Source: Dongia_A sp035695765 (GTDB lineage Bacteria > Pseudomonadota > Alphaproteobacteria > Dongiales > Dongiaceae). From it: a stretch of DNA of 64,000 nucleotides. Position numbers and translations under genes: made by a program. Below are positions 8,144 through 18,437 of this stretch, in pieces (positions within the stretch are counted from its first letter, which is position 1; each line of letters opens with the position of its first letter). Location of the stretch: the NCBI GenBank assembly GCA_035695765.1, contig DASRRI010000061.1, positions 54,411 through 118,410 of the forward strand, read 5' to 3'. The notes beneath the pieces are model-generated. The model was not told the DNA's origin and did not search any database. It worked only from the letters and a program-made list of their open reading frames with translations.

Positions 8144-8752
8144 ATGGCGAATTCCAGCAGCGCACAATTGAGCGCACCGGCCCCGCGCGAGGCGCAGCAT
8201 TTCCGCGACTACCAGTTCGCCGGCTATCGCCGCGCCGATGGCTTGTTCGACATCGAAGGACGGATGACCGACCGCAAGAGCTATTCCTTCCCCAACGACT
8301 GGCGCGGGACGATCGCCGAGGATGAGCCGATCCACGACATGCGCATCCGGTTGACGCTGGATGAGCAGTTCATCATCCAGGACATCGAGTGCGTGACGGC
8401 CGCCGGACCCTACGAGATCTGTCCCGCCATCACGCCATCCTTCGCAGCCTTGACGGGCGAGCGCGTCGGGCGCGGCTGGTCGCGCATCCTGCGCGAGAAA
8501 TTCGGCGGCCGGCATGGCTGCGTCCACCATGTCGAGATGCTGCGCGCGATGGCGACCGTCGCGTTCCAGACCCTGTACGGATACCAAGAGCGCCGCAAGC
8601 GCGAGGCCGGGTTGAGCAAGAGCGAGGGTCCGCCCAACCACGAAGCCAGCGGCGGCCGCAAACCCGGCTTCATCGATTCCTGCCACGCGCTGGCGAGCGA
8701 CGGTGAAATTGTGCGCACGCAGTTTCCGCAGTTCTACGAAGCGCGGAAGTGA
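8144..8752 (+). CDS. DUF2889 domain protein
   Basis: 202 residues from ATG 8144, which sits 8 nt after a GGAGG at 8131-8135. The protein matches the alphaproteobacterial/betaproteobacterial DUF2889 family: FDIEGRMTDRKSYSF near the start, DMRIRLTLD, then the Cys/Trp-containing core around GWSRILREKFGGRHGC and FIDSCHALASDGEIV near the C-terminus. It is soluble and has no signal peptide. The biochemical function is unknown to me. It lies downstream of the CorC-like gene and YbjQ remnant, and a palindromic repeat follows it. Confidence 0.85.
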   Translation: MANSSSAQLSAPAPREAQHFRDYQFAGYRRADGLFDIEGRMTDRKSYSFPNDWRGTIAEDEPIHDMRIRLTLDEQFIIQDIECVTAAGPYEICPAITPSFAALTGERVGRGWSRILREKFGGRHGCVHHVEMLRAMATVAFQTLYGYQERRKREAGLSKSEGPPNHEASGGRKPGFIDSCHALASDGEIVRTQFPQFYEARK

Positions 8753-8799
8753 GCGGGTCCCGCTGCTCTATCGTCATGGGTCGCCGACGGACTTGGTCC

Positions 8800-8890
8800 G
8801 ACCACCCACGAGTTTCATTGGGCAAGGCGAAGCTGTTCCACACAAACTCGTGGATGGTCGCGCCAAGCACGACCATGACGAATTGGGGAA
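8800..8890. repeat. Intergenic palindromic repeat
   Basis: Arms GACCACCCACGAGTTT (8800-8815) and AAACTCGTGGATGGTC (8844-8859) are inverted with one mismatch in 16 and enclose 28 nt. The right part continues CGCGCCAAGCACGACCATGACG. Translated, it gives the LVDGRAKHDHDE-like string that recurs in alphaproteobacterial intergenic repeats (compare FVDGRDKPGHDE), so I read it as a member of that dispersed repeat family. It fills the gap between two convergent genes and could also act as a transcript end. Confidence 0.6.
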
Positions 8891-8903
8891 GCGCCCGCAC
8901 CCC

Positions 8904-9170
8904 CTATTCCGGCGCGTTCGCCGTCAGCGCCAGCGCATGCACCGGGCCTGCGAGTTCCTCGGCCAGCACCTGATAGACCGCGCGCTGGCGCTCGACGCGC
9001 GACTTGCCGGCGAAGGATTTGGCGACGATTTCGACCCGGAAGTGGGTCTCGCCGCTCTCGCGCCAGCCGGCATGGCCGTGATGCTGGTTGGTTTCATCAA
9101 TCACGGCCAGCGTTTCAGGCTGGAATGCCATGCGCAATTTGCGTTCGATCTGGTCTGCGACTTTGCCCAT
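8904..9170 (-). CDS. bolA: BolA-family protein
   Basis: 88 residues from ATG 9170 (MGKVADQIERKL). BolA fold: the N-terminal helix ends in FQPETLAVIDET, followed by NQHHGHAGWRESGETHF, where the conserved H-G-H and T-H-F elements are visible, then SFAGKSRVERQRAVYQVL and LAGPVHALAL. BolA proteins partner with monothiol glutaredoxins in Fe-S cluster handling and stress responses. The reading frame stays open far upstream, but conservation begins at this Met. It is divergent from the DMT transporter across 69 nt. Confidence 0.93.
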   Translation of the reverse strand: MGKVADQIERKLRMAFQPETLAVIDETNQHHGHAGWRESGETHFRVEIVAKSFAGKSRVERQRAVYQVLAEELAGPVHALALTANAPE

Positions 9171-9239
9171 ATTCCGGCGGGTTCCAATTTTCAACAGCAA
9201 TTCGCTCCTGCCTAGCAGGCAATTTGACCGGTACGCAAT

Positions 9240-10172
9240 ATGACCGTGAACGACGCTGCCATTTCCGGGTCCAAACCCAGCAAGCCCTTGTCCCGTACGG
9301 GTGCCTATGCGGTCCTGGCGGCCCTGGTGCTGATCTGGGGCCTCAACTGGCCGATCATGAAGCTGGTGGTGCATGCGATGCCGCCGCTGTGGTTCGTGGT
9401 GACACGGCTCACGGTCGGCGCCGCCTGCCTGTTCGCGTTCCTGATCGCAACCGGGCGGCTCGCCAAGCCGACGCGGGCGGACTGGCCGGTCATCGGCTCG
9501 GTCTCCGTTTTCCAGATGTGGCTGTTCATGGGGCTGACGACTATCGGGGTGCAGTTCATTCCGGCCGGCCGTTCCGCCATCATCGCCTACACCACACCGC
9601 TCTGGGTCTTGCCGGCGGCCGTGTTGCTGTTTGGTGAAAGGCTGACGCGCTGGAAGCTGCTCGGCATGGTGCTGGGCCTCGGCGGTCTCATCGTGCTGCT
9701 CAATCCCGCGAGCATCGACTGGTCGGACAGCAACGTGCTGCTCGGCAACTTCTTGTTGCTGATCGGCGCGGGCATGTGGGCGGTCGCGATTTTGCATACG
9801 CGCCGTCATCGCTGGCACCTGTCGCCGCTGCAGCTCGCGCCGTTCCAGATGGCGCTGCTGATCGTGCCCGCCTGTCTTGTCGCATGGACGGTCGAAGGGC
9901 CGTTCCGCGCCGAATGGTCGTGGCAATTGATCGCGATGCTGCTGTATAATGGACCGCTTGCCACCGCTTTCGCCTTCTGGGCATCGGTGAGCATTCAGCG
10001 TGCGCTGCCCTCGACCACGGTGTCGCTATCTTATCTCGCGGTGCCGGCCTGGGGCTTGACCGCATCGACCTTGTGGCTGGGCGAAGAATTGCCGGCCAGC
10101 CTCGTGCTTGGCGGTGTGTTGATCCTGCTGGGCGTGGCTGCCATCGCGGTCGCTGATACACGGCGCCGCTGA
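9240..10172 (+). CDS. DMT-superfamily transporter (EamA type)
   Basis: 310 residues with ten predicted membrane helices in two EamA repeats (about 25-150 and 165-305). The first helix holds LVLIWGLNWPIMKLVV, and the end of repeat one has TTPLWVLPAAVLLFGERLT. Repeat two has the YLAVPAWGLTASTLWLGEE motif. The family are inner-membrane exporters of amino acids and other small metabolites. The substrate is not evident. It is divergent from bolA and precedes a J-domain gene by 58 nt. Confidence 0.9.
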   Translation: MTVNDAAISGSKPSKPLSRTGAYAVLAALVLIWGLNWPIMKLVVHAMPPLWFVVTRLTVGAACLFAFLIATGRLAKPTRADWPVIGSVSVFQMWLFMGLTTIGVQFIPAGRSAIIAYTTPLWVLPAAVLLFGERLTRWKLLGMVLGLGGLIVLLNPASIDWSDSNVLLGNFLLLIGAGMWAVAILHTRRHRWHLSPLQLAPFQMALLIVPACLVAWTVEGPFRAEWSWQLIAMLLYNGPLATAFAFWASVSIQRALPSTTVSLSYLAVPAWGLTASTLWLGEELPASLVLGGVLILLGVAAIAVADTRRR

Positions 10173-10230
10173 TCAGCAAGATCGGGCGCTTTTCCTTGCG
10201 TGTGGCAAAGCGCCTTCGCATACTGCCATC

Positions 10231-10887
10231 ATGACCAAAGGTAGCGCACAGACCGCACGATCGCCGCAAGCCGCGCCCAGTGAGAGCGCGCGCAAGCGGC
10301 GACCGCGCTTCTATGAGCCGGAGACGCCGCCGCAGCCGACGCATTGCCAGCATCCCGATTGCGATCTGCCCGGCGTCTATCGGGCGCCGAAGTCGCGCGC
10401 GCAGCTCAACGAGTATTTCTGGTTCTGCCTCGATCACGTGCGCGACTATAACAAGGCGTGGGACTATTATGCCGGCATGACCCAGGCCGAGATCGAGCGC
10501 CAGGTGCGCAACGACGTGGTCGGTCAGCGCCCGACCTGGCCGCTCGGCAAATGGGGCGCGCATGGGCCGGGCGGGCGCACCTATACGGCGCGCTCCACCT
10601 TCATCCCCGATGATGTCGCGGAAGCCTTGAACGGGGCAGCCCGGGCCAAGGAACAGCGCGAGCGCGAGAACCGCCGTCGCAATGCGCGACTCAGCAAGGA
10701 AGAGCAGGCGCTGGCGATCCTGGAGCTGACGGCGCCGGTGACCATGCAGGAGATCCGGACGCGGTACCGCACCCTGGTCAAGAAATTGCATCCGGACGCC
10801 AATGGCGGCGACAAATCGGCCGAAGAACGGTTGAAAGTCGTGAACCAGGCCTACAGCACCCTGAAGGCAGCTGCATTGCAGGGTTGA
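10231..10887 (+). CDS. J-domain protein
   Basis: 218 residues. The C-terminal J domain (about 160-215) has helix II RYRTLVKKL, the HPD tripeptide in KLHPDANGG, and helix III ERLKVVNQAYSTLK. The N-terminal part carries a Cys/His cluster (CQHPDCDLPG...WFCLDH) that could bind zinc, then WDYYAGMTQAEIE. J proteins stimulate DnaK ATPase. This variant is typically found just ahead of cobS in Alphaproteobacteria, which suggests but does not prove a client among the cobaltochelatase subunits. It ends 95 nt before cobS. Confidence 0.92.
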   Translation: MTKGSAQTARSPQAAPSESARKRRPRFYEPETPPQPTHCQHPDCDLPGVYRAPKSRAQLNEYFWFCLDHVRDYNKAWDYYAGMTQAEIERQVRNDVVGQRPTWPLGKWGAHGPGGRTYTARSTFIPDDVAEALNGAARAKEQRERENRRRNARLSKEEQALAILELTAPVTMQEIRTRYRTLVKKLHPDANGGDKSAEERLKVVNQAYSTLKAAALQG

Positions 10888-10982
10888 CGCGGACGCAATT
10901 CCCCACGTGGGCTGTGGCCTAGCCGGGCTAGCTGGAATCGGCTAAAACACCGCGTCAATCAAAGAAATCGGGATTTTTCGAG

Positions 10983-11978
10983 ATGGCGAACAATACCGCC
11001 GCGGCAGCGGAAACATCGACATTGCCGGACATCACCATTTCGGTGCGTCAGGTCTTCGGGCTCGATTCCGAGATGCAGGTGCCGGGCTTCAGCCAGAAGT
11101 CCGAGCATGTGCCGGATGTCGACGAAAGCTACCGCTTCGACCACGACACCACAATGGCGATCCTGGCGGGCTTTGCCTACAACCGCCGCGTCATGATCCA
11201 GGGCTATCACGGGACCGGCAAGTCGACCCATATCGAGCAGGTGGCGGCGCGCCTCAACTGGCCCTGCATCCGCGTCAATCTCGATTCCCACATCAGCCGC
11301 ATCGATTTGATCGGCAAGGACGCGATCGTGCTGCGCGACGGCAAGCAGGTGACGGAATATCGCGAAGGCCTGCTGCCTTGGGCGCTCCAGCACCCGACCG
11401 CTTTGGTGTTCGACGAATATGACGCCGGCCGGCCGGACGTGATGTTCGTGATCCAGCGCGTGCTCGAAGTCGAAGGCAAGCTGACTTTGCTCGACCAGAA
11501 CCGCGTCATCCGGCCGCATCCTGCCTTCCGCCTGTTCTCCACCTCCAACACGGTGGGCCTCGGCGACACGACCGGCCTCTATCACGGCACCCAGCAGATC
11601 AACCAGGGCCAGATGGACCGCTGGAACATCGTCGCGACCCTGAACTACCTCCCGCACGAGGATGAGGTCGGGATCGTCCTGTCGAAGTCGCAGAGCTACG
11701 ACAACGAAGCCGGCCGCAAGACCATCAAGGCGATGGTCTCCTGCGCCGAGCTGACGCGCGCCGGCTTCATCAACGGCGACATCTCCACCGTCATGAGCCC
11801 CCGCACCGTCATCACCTGGGCTGAGAATGCGCGCATCTTCGGCGATATCGGCTTCGCGTTCCGTGTCTCGTTCCTCAACAAGTGCGACGAGCTGGAGCGG
11901 CCTGTCGTGGCCGAGTATTTCCAGCGCTGCTTCGGCACGGACCTGAAAGACAGCGTGGGAAAGGTACAGCTCGCCTGA
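10983..11978 (+). CDS. cobS: Cobaltochelatase AAA+ subunit CobS
   Basis: 331 residues. AAA+ MoxR-type ATPase that with CobT and the large subunit CobN inserts cobalt into hydrogenobyrinic acid a,c-diamide in the aerobic cobalamin pathway. Walker A is GYHGTGKST (Lys80), Walker B is LVFDEYD (144-145 D-E), and sensor I lies in LFSTSNT. Full family length. cobT follows after 10 nt, the standard pair. CobN and the other cob genes are not in this window. Confidence 0.97.
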   Translation: MANNTAAAAETSTLPDITISVRQVFGLDSEMQVPGFSQKSEHVPDVDESYRFDHDTTMAILAGFAYNRRVMIQGYHGTGKSTHIEQVAARLNWPCIRVNLDSHISRIDLIGKDAIVLRDGKQVTEYREGLLPWALQHPTALVFDEYDAGRPDVMFVIQRVLEVEGKLTLLDQNRVIRPHPAFRLFSTSNTVGLGDTTGLYHGTQQINQGQMDRWNIVATLNYLPHEDEVGIVLSKSQSYDNEAGRKTIKAMVSCAELTRAGFINGDISTVMSPRTVITWAENARIFGDIGFAFRVSFLNKCDELERPVVAEYFQRCFGTDLKDSVGKVQLA

Positions 11979-11988
11979 GCCTGCGACG

Positions 11989-13860
11989 ATGACCAGCAAG
12001 TCAGCCAACGCGGTCGAGGAGTTCCGGCGCGCCACCGGCGCGGCGATGCGCGCGATCGCGGAGCGCAACGATCTTCAGGCCAGCTTCGCGCCGGGGCCTG
12101 CGGCTTTGCTCGGCACCGAGGCGCGGCTGCCGCTGCCGTCGAAGAGCCTGCCGGCGAACGAAGTCGCGCAGACCCGCGGCGAAGCGGATGCGATCGCGCT
12201 GAAGCTGAAGCACCACAATGCCCGCGTCCATGCCAAGGAATGCCCGAAGACACCCTTGGCGCGCGATGTTTTCAACGCGGTCGAGCAGGCGCGCTATGAG
12301 GCGATCGGCTCGCGCCGCATGTCGGGCGTGAAGCAGAATCTGCGCGCGGCGCTCGATGAGCAGTGCCGGATCAAGGGCTATGCCCGCATCAATACGCGCG
12401 AGGAAGGCAATCTCGCCGAGGTCATGCGCCTGATGGTGCGCGAGGTGCTGAGCGGCGATGCGATCCCGGACTCGGCGCGTGCCATGGTCAATGCCTGGCG
12501 CAGCGATTTCGCCAAGAAGGTGATGGACGACGTGGCGGGGCTCAAGGACAAGCTCGCCAACCAGCGCAACTTCGCGAAGGCCGTCCGCCGCCTGCTGGCC
12601 GACATGGAGCTGGAGCAGACCGACGAGGAACTGGAGAGCGAGCGCGACGAGCAGGAAGACCAGGACCAGCAGGACCCCAACAAGCAGCAGCAACCGCAGC
12701 AAAAGAGCGGCAAGCAGCAGCAATCCGAATCCCAAACGCAGATGGATGCGCAGCAGGAGGCCGAAGCCGAGGCCGAGGAGATGGATTCGGGCGAGCAGGA
12801 AATGGAGATGCCGGCCCAGGGCGGCGAGGAGCAGCCCGGCAATCCCGGCCGCCGCAATGACGAGCCGATCCATCGCCGCCGCAACGAGCCGGCCTATAAG
12901 AACTTCACCACCCAGTTCGACGAGGTGGTGGAGGCACAAGAGCTGTGCGATCCGGACGAGCTGACGCGGCTGCGCGCCCTGCTGGACCAGCAGCTGAATG
13001 TCCTGCAGACGGTGGTGGCGAAGCTCGCGAACCGGCTGCAGCGCCGCCTGCTCGCGAAGCAGAACCGGTCCTGGGTGTTCGACCTGGAAGAAGGCTTGCT
13101 CGACAGCAAGCGGCTGCCGCGCGTGATCGTCAATCCGGACCTGCCGCTGTCCTACAAGCGCGAGACCGATACCGAGTTCCGCGACACCGTCGTCACGCTG
13201 CTGATCGACAATTCCGGTTCCATGCGCGGCCGGCCGATCACGGTTGCGGCCATGACCGGCGATATCCTCGCGCGCACGCTGGAGCGCTGCGGGGTGAAGG
13301 TGGAGATTCTCGGTTTCACCACCCGCATGTGGAAGGGCGGCCAGTCGCGCGAGGCCTGGATCAATGCCGGCAAGCCCGCCAATCCCGGCCGCCTCAACGA
13401 CCTGCGCCACATCATCTACAAGGCCGCTGACGCGCCGTGGCGCCGCGCGCGCAAGAACCTCGGCCTGATGCTGCGCGAAGGCATCCTCAAGGAGAATATC
13501 GATGGCGAGGCGCTGCTCTGGGCGCATAACCGCCTGGTCCAGCGTACCGAGCAGCGCCGGATTCTCATGGTGATCTCGGACGGCGCGCCGGTCGACGATT
13601 CAACATTGTCGGTCAATCCCGGCAATTACCTGGAACAGCACCTGCGCGAAGTGATCGACTGGATCGAAACCAAGTCGCCGGTCGAACTGCTCGCCATCGG
13701 CATCGGCCACGACGTCACGCGCTATTACCGCCGCGCCGTCACCATCGTCGACGCCGAGCAACTCGGCGGCACGGTGCTGGAGCAGCTCGCCGCGTTGTTC
13801 GAGGAAGATGCCGGCGCCAAGGGCCGCCACGCGGCGCGACGCTGGGTGCTGGCGCATTAG
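11989..13860 (+). CDS. cobT: Cobaltochelatase subunit CobT
   Basis: 623 residues. Partner of CobS in the ATP-driven part of cobalt chelatase. An N-terminal helical domain (1-200) is followed by a highly acidic, Gln-rich linker (about 205-300, EDQDQQDPNKQQQPQQ type) and a C-terminal von Willebrand A-like domain whose MIDAS motif DNSGSMRG starts at residue 407; later metal-site residues lie around SDGAPVDDS. Domain order and length are typical for CobT. It sits 10 nt behind cobS and is followed by a palindromic repeat. Confidence 0.97.
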   Translation: MTSKSANAVEEFRRATGAAMRAIAERNDLQASFAPGPAALLGTEARLPLPSKSLPANEVAQTRGEADAIALKLKHHNARVHAKECPKTPLARDVFNAVEQARYEAIGSRRMSGVKQNLRAALDEQCRIKGYARINTREEGNLAEVMRLMVREVLSGDAIPDSARAMVNAWRSDFAKKVMDDVAGLKDKLANQRNFAKAVRRLLADMELEQTDEELESERDEQEDQDQQDPNKQQQPQQKSGKQQQSESQTQMDAQQEAEAEAEEMDSGEQEMEMPAQGGEEQPGNPGRRNDEPIHRRRNEPAYKNFTTQFDEVVEAQELCDPDELTRLRALLDQQLNVLQTVVAKLANRLQRRLLAKQNRSWVFDLEEGLLDSKRLPRVIVNPDLPLSYKRETDTEFRDTVVTLLIDNSGSMRGRPITVAAMTGDILARTLERCGVKVEILGFTTRMWKGGQSREAWINAGKPANPGRLNDLRHIIYKAADAPWRRARKNLGLMLREGILKENIDGEALLWAHNRLVQRTEQRRILMVISDGAPVDDSTLSVNPGNYLEQHLREVIDWIETKSPVELLAIGIGHDVTRYYRRAVTIVDAEQLGGTVLEQLAALFEEDAGAKGRHAARRWVLAH

Positions 13861-13873
13861 GCGCTACTCTTAT

Positions 13874-13979
13874 TGTCATCCCGGGCGAGCGTAGCGAGAC
13901 CCGGGACCCACGCCACCCATCCGCGTGAGCGGCAATGCCGCATAGGCCCCGGCTTGCGCTGCGCTTGGCCGGGGTGACA
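13874..13979. repeat. Composite palindromic intergenic repeat (CCCGGG type)
   Basis: Two hairpins nested in an outer inverted pair. TGTCATCCCGG at 13874-13884 pairs with CCGGGGTGACA at 13969-13979 with one mismatch in 11. Inside are CCCGGG at 13880 and 13900 around GCGAGCGTAGCGAGA, and CCCCGGC facing GGCCGGGG at 13947-13973. The GAGCGTAGCGAGACCCGGG string is a common dispersed element between genes of Alphaproteobacteria. It fills the gap between cobT and recQ and contains no gene. Confidence 0.75.
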
Positions 13980-14035
13980 GGTAGGTTGCACAGGTAGCCG
14001 ATGACCGCGCGCGAGCGTTCGGATAGTCTTCGCAC

Positions 14036-15820
<1,785 letters not shown>

Positions 15821-15951
15821 TTGTGGTAAGTCACACAGAAAGTTGGCCACATACCGTGACTAGTCGCACATTTTATTAAGACAATCCGTGCCACTTCCAT
15901 CAGCGTCAATCCCCGCTGGCTTCGGCCGATGGCCGCATGGAGAGCACCTTT

Positions 15952-16259
15952 ATGACGCGATCCACAGCACGAATCGTCGGAACCTTCGCCTTTGCGACCG
16001 CAATGGTGGGCATGGGACCCGCCGCATGGGCGGCACCACCTCCTCGGCGCCAAGCGGCGGCATCCGCTGCACGCTGCCAAGCGGCCAGACGGTCGATTGC
16101 TCATTCAATACAAGCGACGGCTCGGCCGTTTGTCAGTGGTCGCGCGACCTGCCGCCAAAATCCGCCAAGGCGCTGATCGGCGATGTGCCGCCCGACAGCC
16201 TCGCTCCTACCACCGCTAAGCCACCGAAGGCGCCGGGCGCGCCGAGCACGGTCAATTAA
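15952..16259 (+). pseudogene. Small secreted protein interrupted by a one-base frameshift
   Basis: From ATG 15952 (GGAG at 15939-15942 upstream) the frame encodes a clear signal peptide: MTRSTARIVGTFAFATAMVG then MGPAAWA. In that frame the sequence then becomes Arg/Ala-rich nonsense ending near 16176. The neighbouring frame from about 16030 reads a plausible mature domain, GGTTSSAPSGGIRC then TLPSGQTVDCSFNTSDG, with three Cys and a Pro/Ala-rich tail ending at TAA 16257-16259. Inserting one G in TGGGCGGC near 16027-16034 would join the two. Either a real frameshift mutation or a base lost in sequencing. Function unknown. Confidence 0.6.
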
Positions 16260-16264
16260 AGGGC

Positions 16265-17056
16265 TCAGAACGGATAGGGCCCGTCGTATTTGCCGATATA
16301 GCTGAGGTGCGTGACGACGCCTGTGCCAGGCCGCCATTGATGCAGAGTGACTGCGGGCGGGTCCATCGAATACATCAGCGGCACATCGGGCGTGAGGTCG
16401 AGCGTTACCTGGTGCGCCGTGCTAGGCGAAGCGCAGGCAATGGTGCCGGCCCAGCGCACCTGGATCGGGCGGTGCACATGGCCGCACAGGATGCGCTCGA
16501 TGTTCGGATGATCGCGCACGATCGCCGCGAGCCGTTCCGCACCCACATTGAGGCGCATGCCATCCAGCTCCGCGAGACCGCATTCGAACGGCGGATGATG
16601 CATGAAGAGGATGGTCGGCTTGCCGGATTCAGCGAGCCGCGCTTCCAGCCAATCGAGCCGCGTGGCGCATAATTCTCCATGCGGCGCGCCGGGCGTCAGC
16701 GTGTCCAACGCAACCAGGCGCACCGGCCCTGCATCAACCGCGTATTGCAGGAAACCGTCCGTTGGCAGATAGCGATGCGCCGTGAAAGCCGCCCGTAATG
16801 GCTCTCGCAGATCGTGATTACCGGGGATGAGATGGACCGGCATCGCGAGCGGCACCAGCAGCTCGCGCAGACGGGCGTATTCCTCCGGCTTGCCGGCATC
16901 GACCAGGTCGCCGGTCACCAGCACTATGTCCGGCGCAGGGCGCAGCGCGTTGATATGCGCAACCGCCCGCTTGAGATGGCTCGCCGTATCCACACGGCCC
17001 ATCGCCAGCGTGCCCTTGGGCACGATATGGGTGTCGGAAATCTGCGCGATCAGCAT
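16265..17056 (-). CDS. Metallophosphoesterase (CpdA/GpdQ-like phosphodiesterase)
   Basis: 263 residues. Calcineurin-type phosphoesterase with all metal-site motifs: ISDTH at residues 6-10, VTGDLVD, PGNHD, MHHPP and GHVHRP. This pattern, and the insertion region between GNHD and HHPP, fit the class III phosphodiesterase group that includes cAMP phosphodiesterase CpdA and glycerophosphodiesterase GpdQ. The substrate (3',5'-cAMP or a glycerophosphodiester) cannot be decided from sequence. It is soluble and cytoplasmic. It lies 10 nt downstream of the dienelactone hydrolase gene on the same strand and is probably cotranscribed. Confidence 0.88.
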   Translation of the reverse strand: MLIAQISDTHIVPKGTLAMGRVDTASHLKRAVAHINALRPAPDIVLVTGDLVDAGKPEEYARLRELLVPLAMPVHLIPGNHDLREPLRAAFTAHRYLPTDGFLQYAVDAGPVRLVALDTLTPGAPHGELCATRLDWLEARLAESGKPTILFMHHPPFECGLAELDGMRLNVGAERLAAIVRDHPNIERILCGHVHRPIQVRWAGTIACASPSTAHQVTLDLTPDVPLMYSMDPPAVTLHQWRPGTGVVTHLSYIGKYDGPYPF

Positions 17057-17066
17057 GGCAGTACCG

Positions 17067-17855
17067 CTAACCGAGGGTCGATTTCAGGAACGCCACCGTG
17101 CGGTCCCACGCCGCGCGCGCATCTTCGGCATCGTAATGGTCGCCGGTTGGATTGGCGAATGCGTGGTTGGCGTCGTAGCGATGCACTTCCAGGACCTTGC
17201 CAGCTTGCTTCATCGCGGCCTCGAAGCCGTCGACCATCTTCGGGTTGATCCACTGATCCTCATTGGCGAACTGGCCGAGCACGGGGCCTTTCAGCGACTT
17301 GAGCTCGTCGGGCGAGCGCTGGACAAACCCATAATAGACCACCGTTGCATCAAGCGGGCGGTCGAGCGCCGCCTGCAAGGCCATGCCGCCGCCGAAGCAC
17401 CAGCCGATCGAGGCGACCTTTCCGTTGCAATCGGGATGCTTGTGCAGCCAATCGACCCAGGTCGACATGGTCTCGCTCGCCTCCGCCGGCACCACCGCTT
17501 TCATCAGCGGCTCGGCCTCTTCCGGCTTGGCAGCAACCTTGCCGTTGTAGAGGTCGATGGCGAGGCCGAGATAGCCTTGTTTCGCGATCTCCGATGCCAC
17601 CGACTTGATCTGGTCGTTGAGGCCCCACCACTCGTGCACCAGCATGACCGCCGCCGCCGGCTTCTGGTCCGGCAGCGCCAGCGCCGCCGAGACCGAGCGG
17701 CCCGAGGGCGTGGTCGTGGTGACTGTCTGCAAGGCCGCGGCCGCGCGCGCGACTTTCACCGGGTCGGCGAGCAGAGTGGCGAGGGAAAGCCCGGCGAGGC
17801 CGACGACGACTTGGCGGCGCGAGGAAGAATGGCTCGAAATATGGTGTGGTTTCAT
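17067..17855 (-). CDS. Dienelactone hydrolase family protein, exported by Tat
   Basis: 262 residues from ATG 17855; a second ATG 12 nt upstream is possible. The N-terminus has a Tat-type signal (SRRQVVVGLAG followed by a hydrophobic stretch and ARAAA). The rest is the alpha/beta-hydrolase DLH fold with a Cys nucleophile in GWCFGGG (Cys153), acid Asp200 (NEDQWI) and His231 (ANHAF). Dienelactone hydrolases open lactone rings in aromatic degradation, but exported members of the family often have other, unknown esterase substrates. No aromatic degradation genes flank it. Confidence 0.88.
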   Translation of the reverse strand: MKPHHISSHSSSRRQVVVGLAGLSLATLLADPVKVARAAAALQTVTTTTPSGRSVSAALALPDQKPAAAVMLVHEWWGLNDQIKSVASEIAKQGYLGLAIDLYNGKVAAKPEEAEPLMKAVVPAEASETMSTWVDWLHKHPDCNGKVASIGWCFGGGMALQAALDRPLDATVVYYGFVQRSPDELKSLKGPVLGQFANEDQWINPKMVDGFEAAMKQAGKVLEVHRYDANHAFANPTGDHYDAEDARAAWDRTVAFLKSTLG

Positions 17856-17958
17856 GTCTTGCCCCATCTCTGAGGTTGGCAGCGGCGGCAATGGTAGTGC
17901 TGCGGTCGCCCTCCGGCCAAGGGGTTCATTGTCCGCGTGCAATCACGCATGCGCGAGG

Positions 17959-18387
17959 TCAGGAATCGCCGGCGGTCTGCGCCTCGATCCGCTCCATATC
18001 CGCATCGGAGAATCCGAAATGGTGGCCGATCTCGTGGACAAGGACATGGCGCACCACTGCGCGCAGATCGTCCGCTCCTTCGCACCAATAATCGAGGATC
18101 GCCCGGCGATAGAGGAAGATGATGTCCGGCTGATGGCGGATGTCGAGGCTGCTCTGCTGGGTCAGCGGAATGCCTTGATAAAGGCCCATCAGGTCTAAGG
18201 GCGATTCGATCCCCATGTCGTCCAGGATCTCGTCATCCGCGAAATCCTCCACCCGGATCGCGACGCCGATGCAGCGGCTGCGCAGTTCCAGCGGGATATG
18301 CTCGAACTCCTGATAGGCGATCGATTCCATCTCCGCCAGGCTGGGCGGAACGCCGAACTCGCGCGGCTCATCGTGGCGGATGGTCAT
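17959..18387 (-). CDS. Zincin-like metallopeptidase family protein (DUF1025 type)
   Basis: 142 residues. The HEIGHHFGF motif (His118, Glu119, His122) is the zinc-binding site of the compact zincin family often annotated as metallopeptidase family protein. Upstream, DIIFLYRRAILDYW and LRAVVRHVLVHE form the expected helix into the motif, and the protein ends shortly after SDADMERIE, as in relatives. It is cytoplasmic with no signal peptide. Proteolytic activity of this family is poorly established. It lies between the hydrolase and a periplasmic binding protein on the same strand. Confidence 0.9.
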   Translation of the reverse strand: MTIRHDEPREFGVPPSLAEMESIAYQEFEHIPLELRSRCIGVAIRVEDFADDEILDDMGIESPLDLMGLYQGIPLTQQSSLDIRHQPDIIFLYRRAILDYWCEGADDLRAVVRHVLVHEIGHHFGFSDADMERIEAQTAGDS

Positions 18388-18437
18388 GGTAATGCCATCC
18401 TCGCCAAAGTGAAGCGATGAATCCAGGGAGAAATCGT

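Noticed and set aside
10888..10982. Cobalamin riboswitch ahead of cobS
   Set aside because: The gap is 95 nt and lacks a B12-box; only a small CTAGC/GCTAG hairpin is present.
13874..13979. Palindromic block as a CRISPR or as an IS end
   Set aside because: There are no regularly spaced direct repeats and no transposase; it matches the dispersed intergenic repeat type.
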